64,000 nucleotides of DNA from Acidobacteria bacterium Mor1 (GTDB lineage Bacteria; Acidobacteriota; Polarisedimenticolia; Polarisedimenticolales; Polarisedimenticolaceae). The notes below the pieces were generated by a model. It made no database searches. It was given only the letters and a program-made list of their open reading frames with translations, and was not told the origin of the DNA. Location of the stretch: positions 3,822,815 through 3,886,814 of the forward strand of contig CP011806.1 of assembly GCA_001664505.1 (NCBI GenBank), in the 5' to 3' direction. The position numbers and the translations under genes are program-made. The first letter of the stretch is position 1, and each line of letters opens with the position of its first letter. Positions 24,488-34,800 of this stretch are shown piece after piece.

Positions 24488-26155
24488 TCAGTCCAGCTTC
24501 GGCCGCGCCCGTTCGATGATGGCGTCGAAGTCGGTGCCCGGGGGCAGGGTGCCGAAGCCGAAGGCCTGATCCCCCGCCAACCTTGACGCGCAGAAGGCGT
24601 CGGCCACCGGGTTCGGGGCGTGCTGCACCAGCAGGCTTCCCTGGAGCGCCAGCGCCATCCACTCGACCACCCGGCGCGCCCGGGGTTCGAGGTCCTCGCT
24701 ACTCTGCAGTTCCTTCTCCAGGAACTCGACGAAGCGGTCGTACATCGGGTTGGAACCCATGGCGTTGCGGATCTCGGTCAGAAGCGCGTTGCCCGCGGCC
24801 GGGTCCTTGTTCAGCGAGCGCAGCACGTCGAGACACTGGATGTTGCCGGAACCTTCCCACAGCGAGTTGAGCGGTACGTCCCGGTACAACCGCGCCAGCG
24901 GCCCCTCTTCCACGTAGCCGTTGCCGCCCAGGCACTCCAGGGCCTCGGCGACCACCGAGATGGCGCGCTTGCCCATCCAGTACTTGCCGATGGCGGTGGC
25001 GATACGGCAGAAGCTCGCCTGCTGCGGATCGTTGGGCGACTCGTCGAAGCTGCGCGCCAGCCGCAGGGACAGCGCCGTGGCCGCTTCCGACTCGAGGCAA
25101 AGGTCCGCGAGGACGTTCTTCATCAACGGATGGCTGCTCAGGCTGCGGTCGAAGGCGAAACGGTGATGAGCGTGATGGGTCGCCTCGGCGACCGCACGGC
25201 GCATGGTCGCCGCCGAACCGAAGGCGCAGTCGAGCCGGGTGTGGCGCACCATCTCGATGATCGTGCGCACCCCTTCGCCGATATCTCCGACCATCAGGCC
25301 GTAGGCGCCGTGGAACTCCACCTCGCTGGAGGCGTTGGAGCGGTTCCCCAGCTTGTCCTTCAGACGTTGGATGTGGAAGCGGTTGAGCGAGCCGTCCGGC
25401 TTGAAGCGCGGCATGAAGAAGCAGGACAGACCGCCGGGGGTCTGCGCCAGCACGAAGAACGCGTCGCACATCGGTGCCGAGCAGAACCACTTGTGCCCGG
25501 TGATCGAATACTCACTGCCCGGTCCGCCGCGGCCGATGGGCGCGGCGCGGGTGGTGTTGGATCGCACGTCCGATCCGCCCTGGCGTTCGGTCATCGCCAT
25601 GCCGATCAGGACACCCCGCTTGAGATAGGCGGGGACGAAACGGGAGTCGTACTCGGTGGAGAGGATGCGCGGTTCCCACTCCTCGGCAAGCGACGGCAGC
25701 GCGCGCAACGTCGGAATGCTGGCGAAGGTCATGGTCAACGGACAGCTCGACCCTTCGTCCAGTTGGTGGCGCATCATCGACATCGCCGCCCGGGCCACGT
25801 GAGCCCCGGGCTGGTCGGTGGTCCAGGGCATGGCGTGGTTGCCGTAGGCGATGCCCAGTTTGAGCAACTCGTGCCAGGCGGGGTGGAAGCGGACCTCGTC
25901 GACCCGGTTGCCGAAGCGGTCGTGGGTGTGCAGGGTCGGCGGGTGGGCGTTGGCCAGCCTGCCGTGCTCCAGGTTCTCCGCCTTGCCCACCATCTCGCCG
26001 AACTCGCCGGCCATGGGCATGGCCCATTCGGCCCCTTCCCGGGTCAGCCCTTCGCGGAGCGGGGCGTCCTGCTCCAGCAGGTTGTAGTCCTCGAGGACCG
26101 GGGATTGGTTCAGAACTTCCTGGGGGCCACGGCGAGCCAGCTCGTCGGTCTTCAA
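24488..26155 (-). CDS. AidB-like acyl-CoA dehydrogenase family flavoprotein
   Basis: About 555 residues, the length of the AidB branch rather than the ~380-residue short acyl-CoA dehydrogenases. Visible features are the FAD-binding MAMTERQGGSDVRSNTT and ITGHKWFCSAPMCDAFFVLAQ, and the C-terminal GNGYVEEGPLARLYRDVPLNSLWEGSGNI, which is characteristic of AidB. E. coli AidB is a DNA-binding, alkylation-induced flavoprotein; others act on branched acyl-CoAs, so the substrate here is unknown. The start is TTG at 26155, five bases after GGAGGA. An ATG inside that spacer is out of frame and stops after two codons. Confidence 0.9.
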   Translation of the reverse strand: MKTDELARRGPQEVLNQSPVLEDYNLLEQDAPLREGLTREGAEWAMPMAGEFGEMVGKAENLEHGRLANAHPPTLHTHDRFGNRVDEVRFHPAWHELLKLGIAYGNHAMPWTTDQPGAHVARAAMSMMRHQLDEGSSCPLTMTFASIPTLRALPSLAEEWEPRILSTEYDSRFVPAYLKRGVLIGMAMTERQGGSDVRSNTTRAAPIGRGGPGSEYSITGHKWFCSAPMCDAFFVLAQTPGGLSCFFMPRFKPDGSLNRFHIQRLKDKLGNRSNASSEVEFHGAYGLMVGDIGEGVRTIIEMVRHTRLDCAFGSAATMRRAVAEATHHAHHRFAFDRSLSSHPLMKNVLADLCLESEAATALSLRLARSFDESPNDPQQASFCRIATAIGKYWMGKRAISVVAEALECLGGNGYVEEGPLARLYRDVPLNSLWEGSGNIQCLDVLRSLNKDPAAGNALLTEIRNAMGSNPMYDRFVEFLEKELQSSEDLEPRARRVVEWMALALQGSLLVQHAPNPVADAFCASRLAGDQAFGFGTLPPGTDFDAIIERARPKLD

Positions 26156-26317
26156 GACATTCCTCCCGGACCTGTAATCAAGGTCTTCCTCTAGCGTGCG
26201 GCTCCGGACTCCGGGAATCAAGTGCCACGGAGTGACACCTTTGCGGCGCGGTGGGCGTCTCCATGGCGGGTGGATGAGACACACCCTCTCAAGCAAACGA
26301 AGAACGGAGGTTCGCTC

Positions 26318-26830
26318 ATGACTACGATCTTGAAACGGAGTGCGCTGTTGCTCGGGGTGCTGCTGCTGAGTGGCGGCATCGCGGTTCTGGCCTTCGGCCC
26401 CGGAATGGGCCGCGGCGATCGTCACGGCAAGGGCCCCGGCGGCGGCCTGCTGGGCCCCCGCATGGCCCAGGAACTGGGCCTGTCCGAGGCCCAGCAGGAT
26501 GAGATCCGGGGTCTGGTGGAGACCCGGATGGAGGCCGGCCTCGGCGACCAGCTGCGCCAGCTTCGCCAGGCCCGGCGTGAGATCCGTGGCCTGATGGGGA
26601 ATCCGGCCACCACCGAGGACCAGGTGCTGGCCGCGGTCCAGGCCGTGGGCACCCTGGAGCAGGAGGTCCTGGTCGAGCGCTTCCGGCTGCGCCGGGATGT
26701 CCAGGCCCTGCTCACTCCCGAACAGCAGGCCCGGGCCCAGGAAATCCATCAGCAGCGGGAGCAGAAGCGGGAAGAGTTCCGCTCTCGCCGCGGCAACCGC
26801 ATCCGGGGCGGCGACCAGATCGACGGTTGA
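26318..26830 (+). CDS. Spy/CpxP-like periplasmic LTxxQ protein
   Basis: A 170-residue exported protein with a signal peptide (LLLGVLLLSGGIAVLAFG). A helical, Gln/Arg/Glu-rich body carries two LTxxQ-type motifs (LGLSEAQQDEI and LLTPEQQARAQE) typical of Spy/CpxP/ZraP periplasmic chaperones and stress sensors. A GGAGG lies before the ATG at 26318. It is followed by an ECF sigma operon containing a second LTxxQ protein, so the cluster may respond to metal or envelope stress. A 9-bp stem (26854-26883) separates it from the sigma gene. Confidence 0.82.
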   Translation: MTTILKRSALLLGVLLLSGGIAVLAFGPGMGRGDRHGKGPGGGLLGPRMAQELGLSEAQQDEIRGLVETRMEAGLGDQLRQLRQARREIRGLMGNPATTEDQVLAAVQAVGTLEQEVLVERFRLRRDVQALLTPEQQARAQEIHQQREQKREEFRSRRGNRIRGGDQIDG

Positions 26831-26965
26831 CCCTTCCATTCGACTCAAACAGCCCGGGGTGAGCCCTGCAAGGTTCACCCCGGTCCGGCGGGGACCCCTG
26901 GCGGTTCCCGCCGTTCCGTTGCGGAGAAGCCGCGTTATGCTGACCCACGAGGGAAAAGCGTTCGG

Positions 26966-27514
26966 ATGCCGAACACCGATCTCGAGGACCTGCTGGCAGC
27001 CCGGCAGGGTGATACGGGTGCCGGGGAGGCGCTGGTGCAACGCCATGGCTCCTCGATGCTGCGTACCGCATGGCGCGTGCTCGGCCGCTACGGGGGCAAC
27101 GAGGCGGACGATGTGGTTCAGGAAGCGCTGATTGCCGCGCTGACCACCGGTGCGCTCCCCACGGGGGATGTGGGGGCCTGGCTGCGATCGATCGCGGCCC
27201 GCAAGGCGCTCGATGCGCTGCGCCGGACGGGGCGTCGCAAGGAAGACGCGCTGCCTGAACCGGAAGAAGGGGCGGAGCTCCCTGCTGCCGTCGACCTGGA
27301 AGGGCGTCTGGATGTGATGACGATCCGGCGGGGGCTCGACCAGCTCTCGGCCAAGGATCGCGCGGTCCTGACTCTGGCCGATCTCGAGGGCTACACCATG
27401 GCCGAGATCGCCGGAATCCTCGGGTCGACCACGGTGGCGATCAAGCTGCGGGCGTCGCGGGCCAGAAGAAAGCTGGCGCGCCTGCTGGAGCTCCCACGCA
27501 GGGGAGAGGTTTGA
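26966..27514 (+). CDS. ECF-family RNA polymerase sigma factor
   Basis: A 182-residue group 4 sigma factor. Region 2 is recognised by the DDVVQEALIAAL and WLRSIAARKALDALRR helices, and region 4 by LSAKDRAVLTLADLEGYTMAEIAGILGSTTVAIKLRASRARRKL. The stop overlaps the beginning of the next gene region, a small single-helix membrane protein that could be its anti-sigma factor. The order sigma, anti-sigma candidate, periplasmic Spy-like protein resembles Cnr/Ncc metal-sensing loci. Confidence 0.93.
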   Translation: MPNTDLEDLLAARQGDTGAGEALVQRHGSSMLRTAWRVLGRYGGNEADDVVQEALIAALTTGALPTGDVGAWLRSIAARKALDALRRTGRRKEDALPEPEEGAELPAAVDLEGRLDVMTIRRGLDQLSAKDRAVLTLADLEGYTMAEIAGILGSTTVAIKLRASRARRKLARLLELPRRGEV

Positions 27515-27516
27515 AC

Positions 27517-27927
27517 ATGAAGGACAAGCAGACACGGGATCGGCAGATCGCCGAGGTGTTGCGCCGGGCCACCGAAGGGCTGGACGAAGACGCCTCGCAT
27601 CTGGTGCGGTCGGTTCCGACGATGATGGCCGAAGCGCGACGCCGCGCCGAAGCACGTGCGGCCGCTCAGGTCGATCCGCTGGCGGCGATGGACGCGGCGG
27701 CCCGGGCCTGGGCGCCCCGGCTGGCGTTGGCGACCCTCGCGCCGGTGATCTTCGCGGTGTTCCTGCTGGTGACCGGTAGCGGCGGCAGCGACAGCGTGGC
27801 CACCGGCGGCGACGACACCCTCGACCGTCTGTTCCTGACCGGCGGCTACAGCGAAGAGGCCGGCGACGGACAGCAGAGCGACCCGGTCTACGAGGCGCTG
27901 TTCGGAGAGACGCAGGATCATGGCTGA
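27517..27927 (+). CDS. Single-helix membrane protein, candidate anti-sigma factor
   Basis: A 136-residue protein. The N-terminal ~65 residues are charged and helical. A single membrane helix (LALATLAPVIFAVFLLVTG) follows, then a short Gly/Asp-rich exterior tail. It lies directly after the ECF sigma gene and overlaps the next gene by 8 bp. Size and topology suit a CnrY-like anti-sigma factor, but there is no zinc-anchored anti-sigma motif and no family match is claimed. The ATG at 27517 is preferred over the TTG at 27511, which overlaps the sigma stop. Confidence 0.7.
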   Translation: MKDKQTRDRQIAEVLRRATEGLDEDASHLVRSVPTMMAEARRRAEARAAAQVDPLAAMDAAARAWAPRLALATLAPVIFAVFLLVTGSGGSDSVATGGDDTLDRLFLTGGYSEEAGDGQQSDPVYEALFGETQDHG

Positions 27928-28438
27928 GTTTTCCGAATCCTCGACCGCCCGGCGTTCGTTGCTGGGGATCGCCGCGATCTTCCTGATCGGGCTGGTGGCC
28001 GGGAGTGCGCTCACCGTGGTCACCTACCGGTTCATGGTCATGCCGAACGAACGCCACGTCTCCGACGGCGGCCACAAGCCGCCCCGCGGCCGGCCGTCGC
28101 CGGCGGAGATCATGCGTGAAGAGCTTCAGCTGACCGACGAACAGGTCGAGCAGATCGAGTCGATCTTTCATGAGCACCGGGCCGAGATCCGGCGCACCGC
28201 CGAGGAGGTTCGGGGCAAGATCCGCGAGGTGTTGACCGACGAGCAGAAGGAGGCCTTCGACAACATGCCCCGTGCGTTCGGACCGCCGGGGCCGAGGGGC
28301 CGTCGCGGGCCGGGCAGGCACGGTCCCGGTGGGCGTGGTCCCGGAGGACGTCGAGGTCCCGGAGGTCCCGATGGCGGGCCGCGAGGCGGCCATCATCCGC
28401 CCCCCGGCGACCGGCCCTGGCTCGAGAACGGGTTCTAG
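27920..28438 (+). CDS. Membrane-anchored Spy/CnrX-like sensor candidate
   Basis: A 172-residue protein with an N-terminal membrane helix (LLGIAAIFLIGLVAGSALTVV) and a periplasmic helical domain with two LTxxQ-like motifs (LQLTDEQVEQIESIF and VLTDEQKEAF). It ends in a Gly/Pro/Arg/His-rich tail. This architecture matches heavy-metal-resistance CnrX/ZraP-type proteins. As the third gene of the sigma operon it is the likely signal sensor that controls release of the sigma factor. The ligand (metal or envelope stress) is not known. It overlaps the upstream gene by 8 bp. Confidence 0.8.
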   Translation: MAEFSESSTARRSLLGIAAIFLIGLVAGSALTVVTYRFMVMPNERHVSDGGHKPPRGRPSPAEIMREELQLTDEQVEQIESIFHEHRAEIRRTAEEVRGKIREVLTDEQKEAFDNMPRAFGPPGPRGRRGPGRHGPGGRGPGGRRGPGGPDGGPRGGHHPPPGDRPWLENGF

Positions 28439-28454
28439 TGACCCGGACGGGACA

Positions 28455-30350
28455 CTAGCTCTTCCGTCCGTACTCGTCGAGCATGCTGTTGGTGTCCCAG
28501 GCGGCATCGGGCGAGGGCTTGCGGCCGAGTTCGACCTCTTCGCGGATGATCCGCTCCACGTCGCCGATGATCTGGCGGGCGCGGATCATGTAGGCCTTGC
28601 GGTCGCTCCGCATGTGCACCAGCTCCTGGACCGCCGCCTCGTCGTGACGCCGGAACTTGCGGGCGGCCCGCAGCGCCTGGTGCCTCCGGAAGCCCAGATG
28701 GCAGAGCGCGTCGACGCCCAGGCGCAGCGACGAGTCGAGGGTTTCCCGGTAGACGAACTCGACCCCGTCCTCGATCAGGTCGTAAGCCTCGTAGCGGCCA
28801 CGAGCCCGGGCCAGAATGCGCAGCTGCGGGAAGTGCTTGCGCGCGGTGTGGATGATCTCCCGCCCCTTCTCGGGAGCGTCGACGGCGACGATCAACAGCC
28901 TGGCCTTGCCGGCACCGGCGGCCTGGAGCAGGTCGACCCGGCTGGCGTCTCCGTAGAACACCTTGAGCCCCAGCTTGCGCAGCAGGTCCACCTGGTCGGA
29001 GTCGACGTCGAGGATCGTGGTGCCGACCCCGTTGGCCAGCAGCAGCCGTCCGACCGAATGTCCGAAGCGGCCGAAGCCGGCCAGGATCACCGGGTTCTCC
29101 TCGTGGATCTCGTCGGCATCCCGTGGACCCGCTTCCTTGGTGCCGAAGCGCGGCTGGATCAGTTTCTCGTTGAGCAGCATCAGCATCGGCGCCAACGCCA
29201 TCGAGACCGCGACCACCGCGACCAGCGGCCCGACCAGCTCCTGGCCCAGCACACCGTTCTGCGAGGCGAAGGAGAACAGCACGAAGGCGAACTCTCCACC
29301 CTGGGCCATCGACAGGCCGAACAGCAGGTTCTGATCGAGGCTCAGGCGGAACAGCTTGCCCAGGGCCAGCAGGATCACGAGTTTGATCGCGATCAGGCCG
29401 GCGACCAGACCCGCGATCTGCGCCGGTCGCGACGCGACCAGATCGAAATCGATCGACGCGCCGACGGCGATGAAGAACAGTCCGAGCAACAACCCCTTGA
29501 AGGGTTCGATGTCGCTCTCCAACTCGTGGCGGTATTCGCTGTTGGCCAGCACCACCCCGGCGAGGAAGGTGCCGAGGGCGGGGCTCAGGCCGACCCGGGT
29601 CATCAGCAGGGCGATGCCGATCACCAGCAACAGCGCGCCGGCGGTGAAGAGTTCGCGCAGGCCGGTGCGGGCGATGGCGCGGAAGGCGGGAACGATCAGG
29701 AAGCGGCCGGCGAGGATCACCGCGGCGACGGCGCAGAGGACCGCCAGGGTCTGCGCCCACGCGGGCATGCCTTCGACCCAGGTGGTCGCGGCGTGGCCGT
29801 CGCCATGGTGCCCGTCGTGGTGCATGACCTTGGTCGCCAGCAACGGCAGCACCGCGAGGATCGGGATGACCGCGATGTCCTGGAACAGCAGGACCGAGAA
29901 CGAACTCTGCCCCGCACGTGTGGGGAGCAGTCCCTTCTCGTTCAGGGTCTGGAGCACGATCGCCGTGGAGGACAGCGCCAACGTCAGCCCGATGGCAAGG
30001 GAGGCCTGCCAGTGCTGACCCAGCGCCAGCCCGGCCAGGGTGATCGCCGCGGCGGTCAAGCCGACCTGCAGCCCGCCGAGCCCGAGGATCGGCGTGCGCA
30101 TGCGCCATAGCAAAGCCGGCTCCAGTTCCAACCCGACCAGGAACAGCATCATCACCACGCCGAACTCGGCGAAGTGCATGATGTCCTGCCCCTTCTCACC
30201 GACGAAGTCGAGGGCGAAGGGACCGATGGCGATGCCGGCGATCAGGTAGCCCAGCACCGAACCCAGGCCCAACCGCTTGGCCACCGGCACGGTGATCACC
30301 GCCGCGGTCAGGAAAACGAAGGCCTGGTAGAAGATCCCCCCTTCGTTCAT
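28455..30350 (-). CDS. kefC: KefC-type K+/H+ antiporter (CPA2 family)
   Basis: A 631-residue protein. About twelve hydrophobic segments of the monovalent cation:proton antiporter-2 family cover residues ~1-400. The early GYLIAGIAIGPFAL, and SSTAIVLQTLNEKGL with the following LLFQDIAVIPIL, are characteristic. The C-terminal RCK/TrkA-N domain has the nucleotide loop GFGRFGHSVGRLLL and continues with a DVDSDQVDLLRKLG segment. In enteric bacteria such antiporters are gated by glutathione adducts. The start lies one base past the stop of the KefF-like gene, consistent with an antiporter/ancillary-protein operon. Confidence 0.93.
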   Translation of the reverse strand: MNEGGIFYQAFVFLTAAVITVPVAKRLGLGSVLGYLIAGIAIGPFALDFVGEKGQDIMHFAEFGVVMMLFLVGLELEPALLWRMRTPILGLGGLQVGLTAAAITLAGLALGQHWQASLAIGLTLALSSTAIVLQTLNEKGLLPTRAGQSSFSVLLFQDIAVIPILAVLPLLATKVMHHDGHHGDGHAATTWVEGMPAWAQTLAVLCAVAAVILAGRFLIVPAFRAIARTGLRELFTAGALLLVIGIALLMTRVGLSPALGTFLAGVVLANSEYRHELESDIEPFKGLLLGLFFIAVGASIDFDLVASRPAQIAGLVAGLIAIKLVILLALGKLFRLSLDQNLLFGLSMAQGGEFAFVLFSFASQNGVLGQELVGPLVAVVAVSMALAPMLMLLNEKLIQPRFGTKEAGPRDADEIHEENPVILAGFGRFGHSVGRLLLANGVGTTILDVDSDQVDLLRKLGLKVFYGDASRVDLLQAAGAGKARLLIVAVDAPEKGREIIHTARKHFPQLRILARARGRYEAYDLIEDGVEFVYRETLDSSLRLGVDALCHLGFRRHQALRAARKFRRHDEAAVQELVHMRSDRKAYMIRARQIIGDVERIIREEVELGRKPSPDAAWDTNSMLDEYGRKS

Positions 30351-30351
30351 C

Positions 30352-30966
30352 TCAACCTTCCTCGGTGGCAGGGAGCGCGACGTCAAGGTCGGCGTTGAGT
30401 CGCACCGCGTCCTTGACCGCGTCCCGATCGAGGACTCCGTCACGCAGGCCTTCGAGCACCCGGCGGTAGTCGGCCGCGTGCCGGTCGATGTCGGAGGCAT
30501 CGAGGGTGTGGGTCGCGTGGACGATGAACGGGGGCAGGTAGTCCATCCCGCAGAGCAACGCCGTCTGTTCCAGCGGCGCCAGCAGTTCCCGCACCGTGTA
30601 GCGGTTGCGCCCGACCCGGCAGTACGCCTCTTCGGGGGCGCCTGCGGTAAGCGCGTTGAGCATCGTCTTGCCGGCGAGGGCCGTTCCGCCGCTGCCGTAG
30701 GCCCAACCATGCTGCAGCACCAGGTCCTCCCACTCCTTGATAAGGGCGGGGGTGCTGTACCAGTAGAACGGGTGCTGCATCACGACGATGTCGTGGCTTT
30801 CCAGCAGCTCCTGTTCCCGCGCCACGTCGATGTCGAAATCGGGGTAGCGCTGGTACAGGTCGTGGAAGGTCACGCCGGGGAGGTCCCGGGCTGCAGCCGC
30901 CAGCCGGACATTGACCCGGGAGCGCTCCAGCGCGGGGTGGGCGAACAGGATCAGGATCGAATGCAC
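30352..30966 (-). CDS. kefF: KefF-like NAD(P)H:quinone oxidoreductase
   Basis: A 204-residue flavodoxin-like FMN protein of the KefF/KefG/NQO1 group. The N-terminus ILILFAHPALERSRVN is the phosphate-binding segment of this family, with later HPFYWYSTPALIKEWEDLVLQHGWAYG and the NALTAGAPEEAY block. KefF is required for full activity of KefC and reduces toxic quinones. Its position immediately upstream of kefC on the same strand supports that partnership. The start is GTG at 30966. Confidence 0.93.
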   Translation of the reverse strand: MHSILILFAHPALERSRVNVRLAAAARDLPGVTFHDLYQRYPDFDIDVAREQELLESHDIVVMQHPFYWYSTPALIKEWEDLVLQHGWAYGSGGTALAGKTMLNALTAGAPEEAYCRVGRNRYTVRELLAPLEQTALLCGMDYLPPFIVHATHTLDASDIDRHAADYRRVLEGLRDGVLDRDAVKDAVRLNADLDVALPATEEG

Positions 30967-31123
30967 GGGCTCAGTCTAGCGGGGCCGCCCACTGATCGCC
31001 CGATGGCGCCGGGGAGGGTGTGAAATCCACGTGAAGTATTTCATTGCTATTTGGCAAGCTGTTTTGTTAGGCTGGGTTTGCCGCGGTCTCTGGGTGGGGA
31101 GGACCACGGCCCAGGGTGACACC

Positions 31124-31519
31124 ATGAGGGCTGACCGGACCCGCGGTTACCTGCTTGTGGTCGACGACGACGAGACGATCCGGGGGTTGATGGGGGATGT
31201 GCTGCGGTGGCTGGGCCATTCGGCGGTCATCGTCGGCGATGCCGATGCCGCAGTAGCACGATTCGTCGAGGCCCGAGATACTTCGCAGCCGTTCGACGCC
31301 GTACTCACCGACCTCTATCTCGGGGTAGGGGACGACGGAGCTTCCTTGCTCCGCCGCCTGCGTAGCCTCGAGCCCACTCTGCCCGCCGTGGTCATCACGG
31401 GTAACCCGGAAGCTGCACCTGCCTCTGATTACGAGGCTTACGGCTTCCAGGCCAGGCTGGGCAAGCCTTTCCGCCTCAACGAACTGGACGCCGCAGTGGA
31501 ATCTGTGCTCCACTACTAG
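31124..31519 (+). CDS. Single-domain response regulator (receiver only)
   Basis: A 131-residue CheY-like receiver with no output domain. Acidic pocket DDDE is at residues ~14-17, the phospho-acceptor is Asp63 in VLTDLYLG, the switch Thr is in VVITGNPE, and the conserved Lys is in LGKPFRL. No histidine kinase is nearby, so it is an orphan regulator or phosphorelay intermediate. The ATG at 31124 starts the receiver fold; an upstream in-frame extension is hydrophobic but has no Shine-Dalgarno support. Confidence 0.88.
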   Translation: MRADRTRGYLLVVDDDETIRGLMGDVLRWLGHSAVIVGDADAAVARFVEARDTSQPFDAVLTDLYLGVGDDGASLLRRLRSLEPTLPAVVITGNPEAAPASDYEAYGFQARLGKPFRLNELDAAVESVLHY

Positions 31520-31872
31520 ACAGGGCGGGCCTCAGCAATCAGCAAGATCGGGGGATGGCGGCAGCCTGTGCCGGCCGGCGTGTGACTTTGCGCGCGGGCG
31601 GGAATCGGTTGTCCCAGGGACCAAAGGGTCCCGAATAAAGGTCTTATTGGGCGCGGGGACTACAGGAATTTAAATCTTCAGGGGGCCACGACGTTGCAGC
31701 ACAAGTCAGTCTTACATGCCGTGAAAAATTGTGGCAGGCGCATTACCCCGCCGTATGTTTTTGGCGTCGAAAACCCCGATCCGTTGACTCGCGGACTCCG
31801 CCATCGCGCAAGTGGGCAACCTGCAGGCGGCTTCCTCGGTCTGATCGAACTTCAATCCATGAGGGATGGCTC
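31520..31872. other. Intergenic region upstream of the giant protein gene
   Basis: A 353-base gap without a supported gene. It holds a small hairpin (GGGACC/GGTCCC, 31617-31632) that could end the response-regulator transcript although it lacks a T-run. It also contains a relatively AT-rich stretch (about 31632-31760) likely to carry the promoter of the giant gene. I tried to match a cyclic-di-GMP riboswitch here and could not. Confidence 0.5.
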
Positions 31873-34800
31873 ATGAAACGCGCGTGTATTGCGTTCCTTG
31901 TCCTTTTCATCCTCTGTTGCACCGCCGCCATGGCTCAGGAGTCGTACACGAACTTCGAAGCCTCGCAGGTGCACCCGATTGCGATGACTCCGTCGCAGGA
32001 TCGGCTGCTGGTCGTCAACACCCCCTCGGCGACCCTCGAAGTCTACTCGATCGACGCCAATGGCGATCTGAGTTTGACCGACAAGATTCCGGTCGGCCTG
32101 GAACCGGTCAGTGTCGCGGCACGATCTGACAACGAGGCGTGGGTGGTCAACCACCTGTCCGACTCGATCAGCATCGTCGACCTGAGCCTGGGTCTGGTCA
32201 CCGATACCCTGCCGACAAGCGACGAGCCCTACGACGTGGTGTTCGCCAACGGTCGCGCGTTCGTCGCGGTCTCTCAGGAAGATCAGGTCGAAGTCTTCGA
32301 CCTGTCCGACCTGAGCGCGGCGCCGACGATCATCGAGATCTTCAGCGTCGATCCCCGCGCGCTGGCGGTCTCCGGCGACGGCAGCCAGGTCTACGTCGTG
32401 GCTGAGAAGTCCGGCAACCAGACCACGGTGATGAACGCCAACGTGATGATCGACAATCCGGAGCCGTTCCGCGCCGAGACCTACCCCAACGTCGGCAAGA
32501 ACCCGCAGCTCTGCGTCAGCGAGCCGGGCGCTTACCCGCCGCTGCCTCCGGGCATGACCCGCAACCCGGCGGCTCCCGACGTCGGCGCGGATCAGACCCC
32601 CTTCGTGGGTCTGATCGTGAAGTGGAACGAACTGACCGGCGCCTGGGAAGACGAGACCGGCAAGAGCTGGAACCACTGCCTGCCCGTCGCTCTTCCCGAC
32701 CAGGACCTTTTCGTCATCGACACCACGACGTTGACCGTGACCCAGACCGTTTCCGGTCTCGGCACCACCCTCTTCGAGGCTTCGGTCAACCCGGCCACCG
32801 GCGAGATCTGGGTGCCCAACACCGAAGCGCGCAACGAAGTGCGCTTCGAGCATCCGATCGGCGTCCAGGGCCATATCGTCGAGAACCAGATGTCGATCGT
32901 CGATGTGTCGACCCCGTCGACCACGATCGTCAACCTGAACACCCATATCGACCGCAACAGCGATCCGGACACCAACCTGGCCGAACGGCAGGCGAGTGTG
33001 TCCCAGCCGGGCATGATGACCTGGGAAGCCGACGGCTCCCACGCATATCTGACGGTCATCGGTTCCCGCAAGATCTTCCGCGTTGACGGCGCCTGCCGTT
33101 CCGGCGGCTGCATCTTCGGTACCGACCGCGCCAACCCGGATGTGATCGAGATCGGTGAAGGCCCGACCGGTGTGGCCCTCAACGAGGCGGACAACCGCCT
33201 GTACGCGTTGCTGCGCTTCAGCAACGAGATCGCCATCGCCGACACCTCGACCCTTTCGGTGCTCTCCACCATCCAGATGGATGACCCGAGCTCCGAGACG
33301 GTCAAGAACGGCCGCCGCATTCTCTACGACGGTATCGACAGCTCGGCCCACGGCGACTCGTCCTGCGCCACCTGTCACGTCTCCGGCGACAACGACGGAC
33401 TCGGCTGGGACCTCAGTAACCCCGAGGGTGCCTGGGTCACCTACAGCGAGCCCCTGGACAACGTCCGCTTCGTGCGCGACGGCCCCAACGGCCCGATCAA
33501 CTGCGATCCGGCCGTCGAGAGCCGCTGCGCCATCCTCGACGGCTTCGAGCCCCACAAGGGCCCGATGACCACCCAGACCTTCCGCGGCATGATCGAGCCG
33601 CTGCACTGGCGTGGTGACCGTCCGACCTTCAGCAGCTTCAACGGCGCGTTCGTCGCGCTGATGGGCCGCAACTCGCAGATCCCGACCGAGACGATGGAGC
33701 TGTTCCGTCAGTTCGCTCTCGGCATCACCTATCCGCCGAACCCGTACCGCAACGTCGACGACTCGGAGCCCGATGCGGTGATGAGCTGGCCCGACCGCGG
33801 CTTCTCGGGTAACCCGGTGGCCGGACGCTTCCTGTTCGAGAACGTGGCCCTGCGTGGTCCGCGTACCTGTCGTGCCTGCCACGCCGCGCCCTTCGGTTCG
33901 GCCGGCGCCCAGCTCGGCGGTGTCGAGCCTGCGGATCCGACCAGCCCCGGCGCCTCGGCGCTGTTCAACGGCAACCGTGCCGACTTCGACACCCCGGCCT
34001 TCGACGTCGAGGTGGGTCACCTGCGGAACATGTACGAGAAGCAGGGTGCGACCTTCGGCGACCACGTGAGCCCGGCTCCGGATTCCAAGTCCGGCTTCGG
34101 CTTCATGCACGACGGCTCGATTCCGGACTTCGGTTCGATGATGTCCCAGGAACACATTGACGGTTGGGACTTCGTCAACGATCCGAACGGCCCCTACGAC
34201 GTGGCCGCCTTCCTGATGCTCTACAACACCGGCACCAAGCCGGGCGTCGGTCAGAACGTGACCGTCCCCGCCGGCGCGGCGCCGACCGGTACCGGCGACG
34301 AAGAAGCCCTGATCAACACCCTGTTGACCATCGGCGATATCTCCGACGCCAACCGCCACTGCGAACTGACCGCCTCGACCTTCAACGACGGCCGGGTGCG
34401 GCGCTACAGCTTCAACGGCGGTTCCTGGCGAACCGATGTCGTCGGTGAGGCCCAGATCAGCACTGCCGACCTGCGCGCCAACGCCGGCGGGCCGATCAGC
34501 TTCCTCTGCGGCACCCTCGGTAGTGGTCCGCGGCTGGGTGGCGATCCCGCCTTCACCCCGGGCGCCTGCGTCATCGACGACAACTGTGTCGATGCCGATC
34601 CTTGCACCGTCGACGTCTGTAACGCCGGTCAGTGCGAGAACAACCCGAGCCCCGACAGCGACAGCGACGGCTTCTGCGACCTGACGGACAACTGCCCGTC
34701 GGACGCCAACGCCGACCAGGCCGATGCCGATGCCGATGGCGCCGGCGATGCCTGCGACACCTGCACCGACGTCGATGGTGACGGATTCGGCAACCCGGGC

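Noticed and set aside
31520-31872. Cyclic-di-GMP or other riboswitch before the giant gene
   Set aside because: I looked for the GEMM consensus and other known aptamer patterns and found no credible match.
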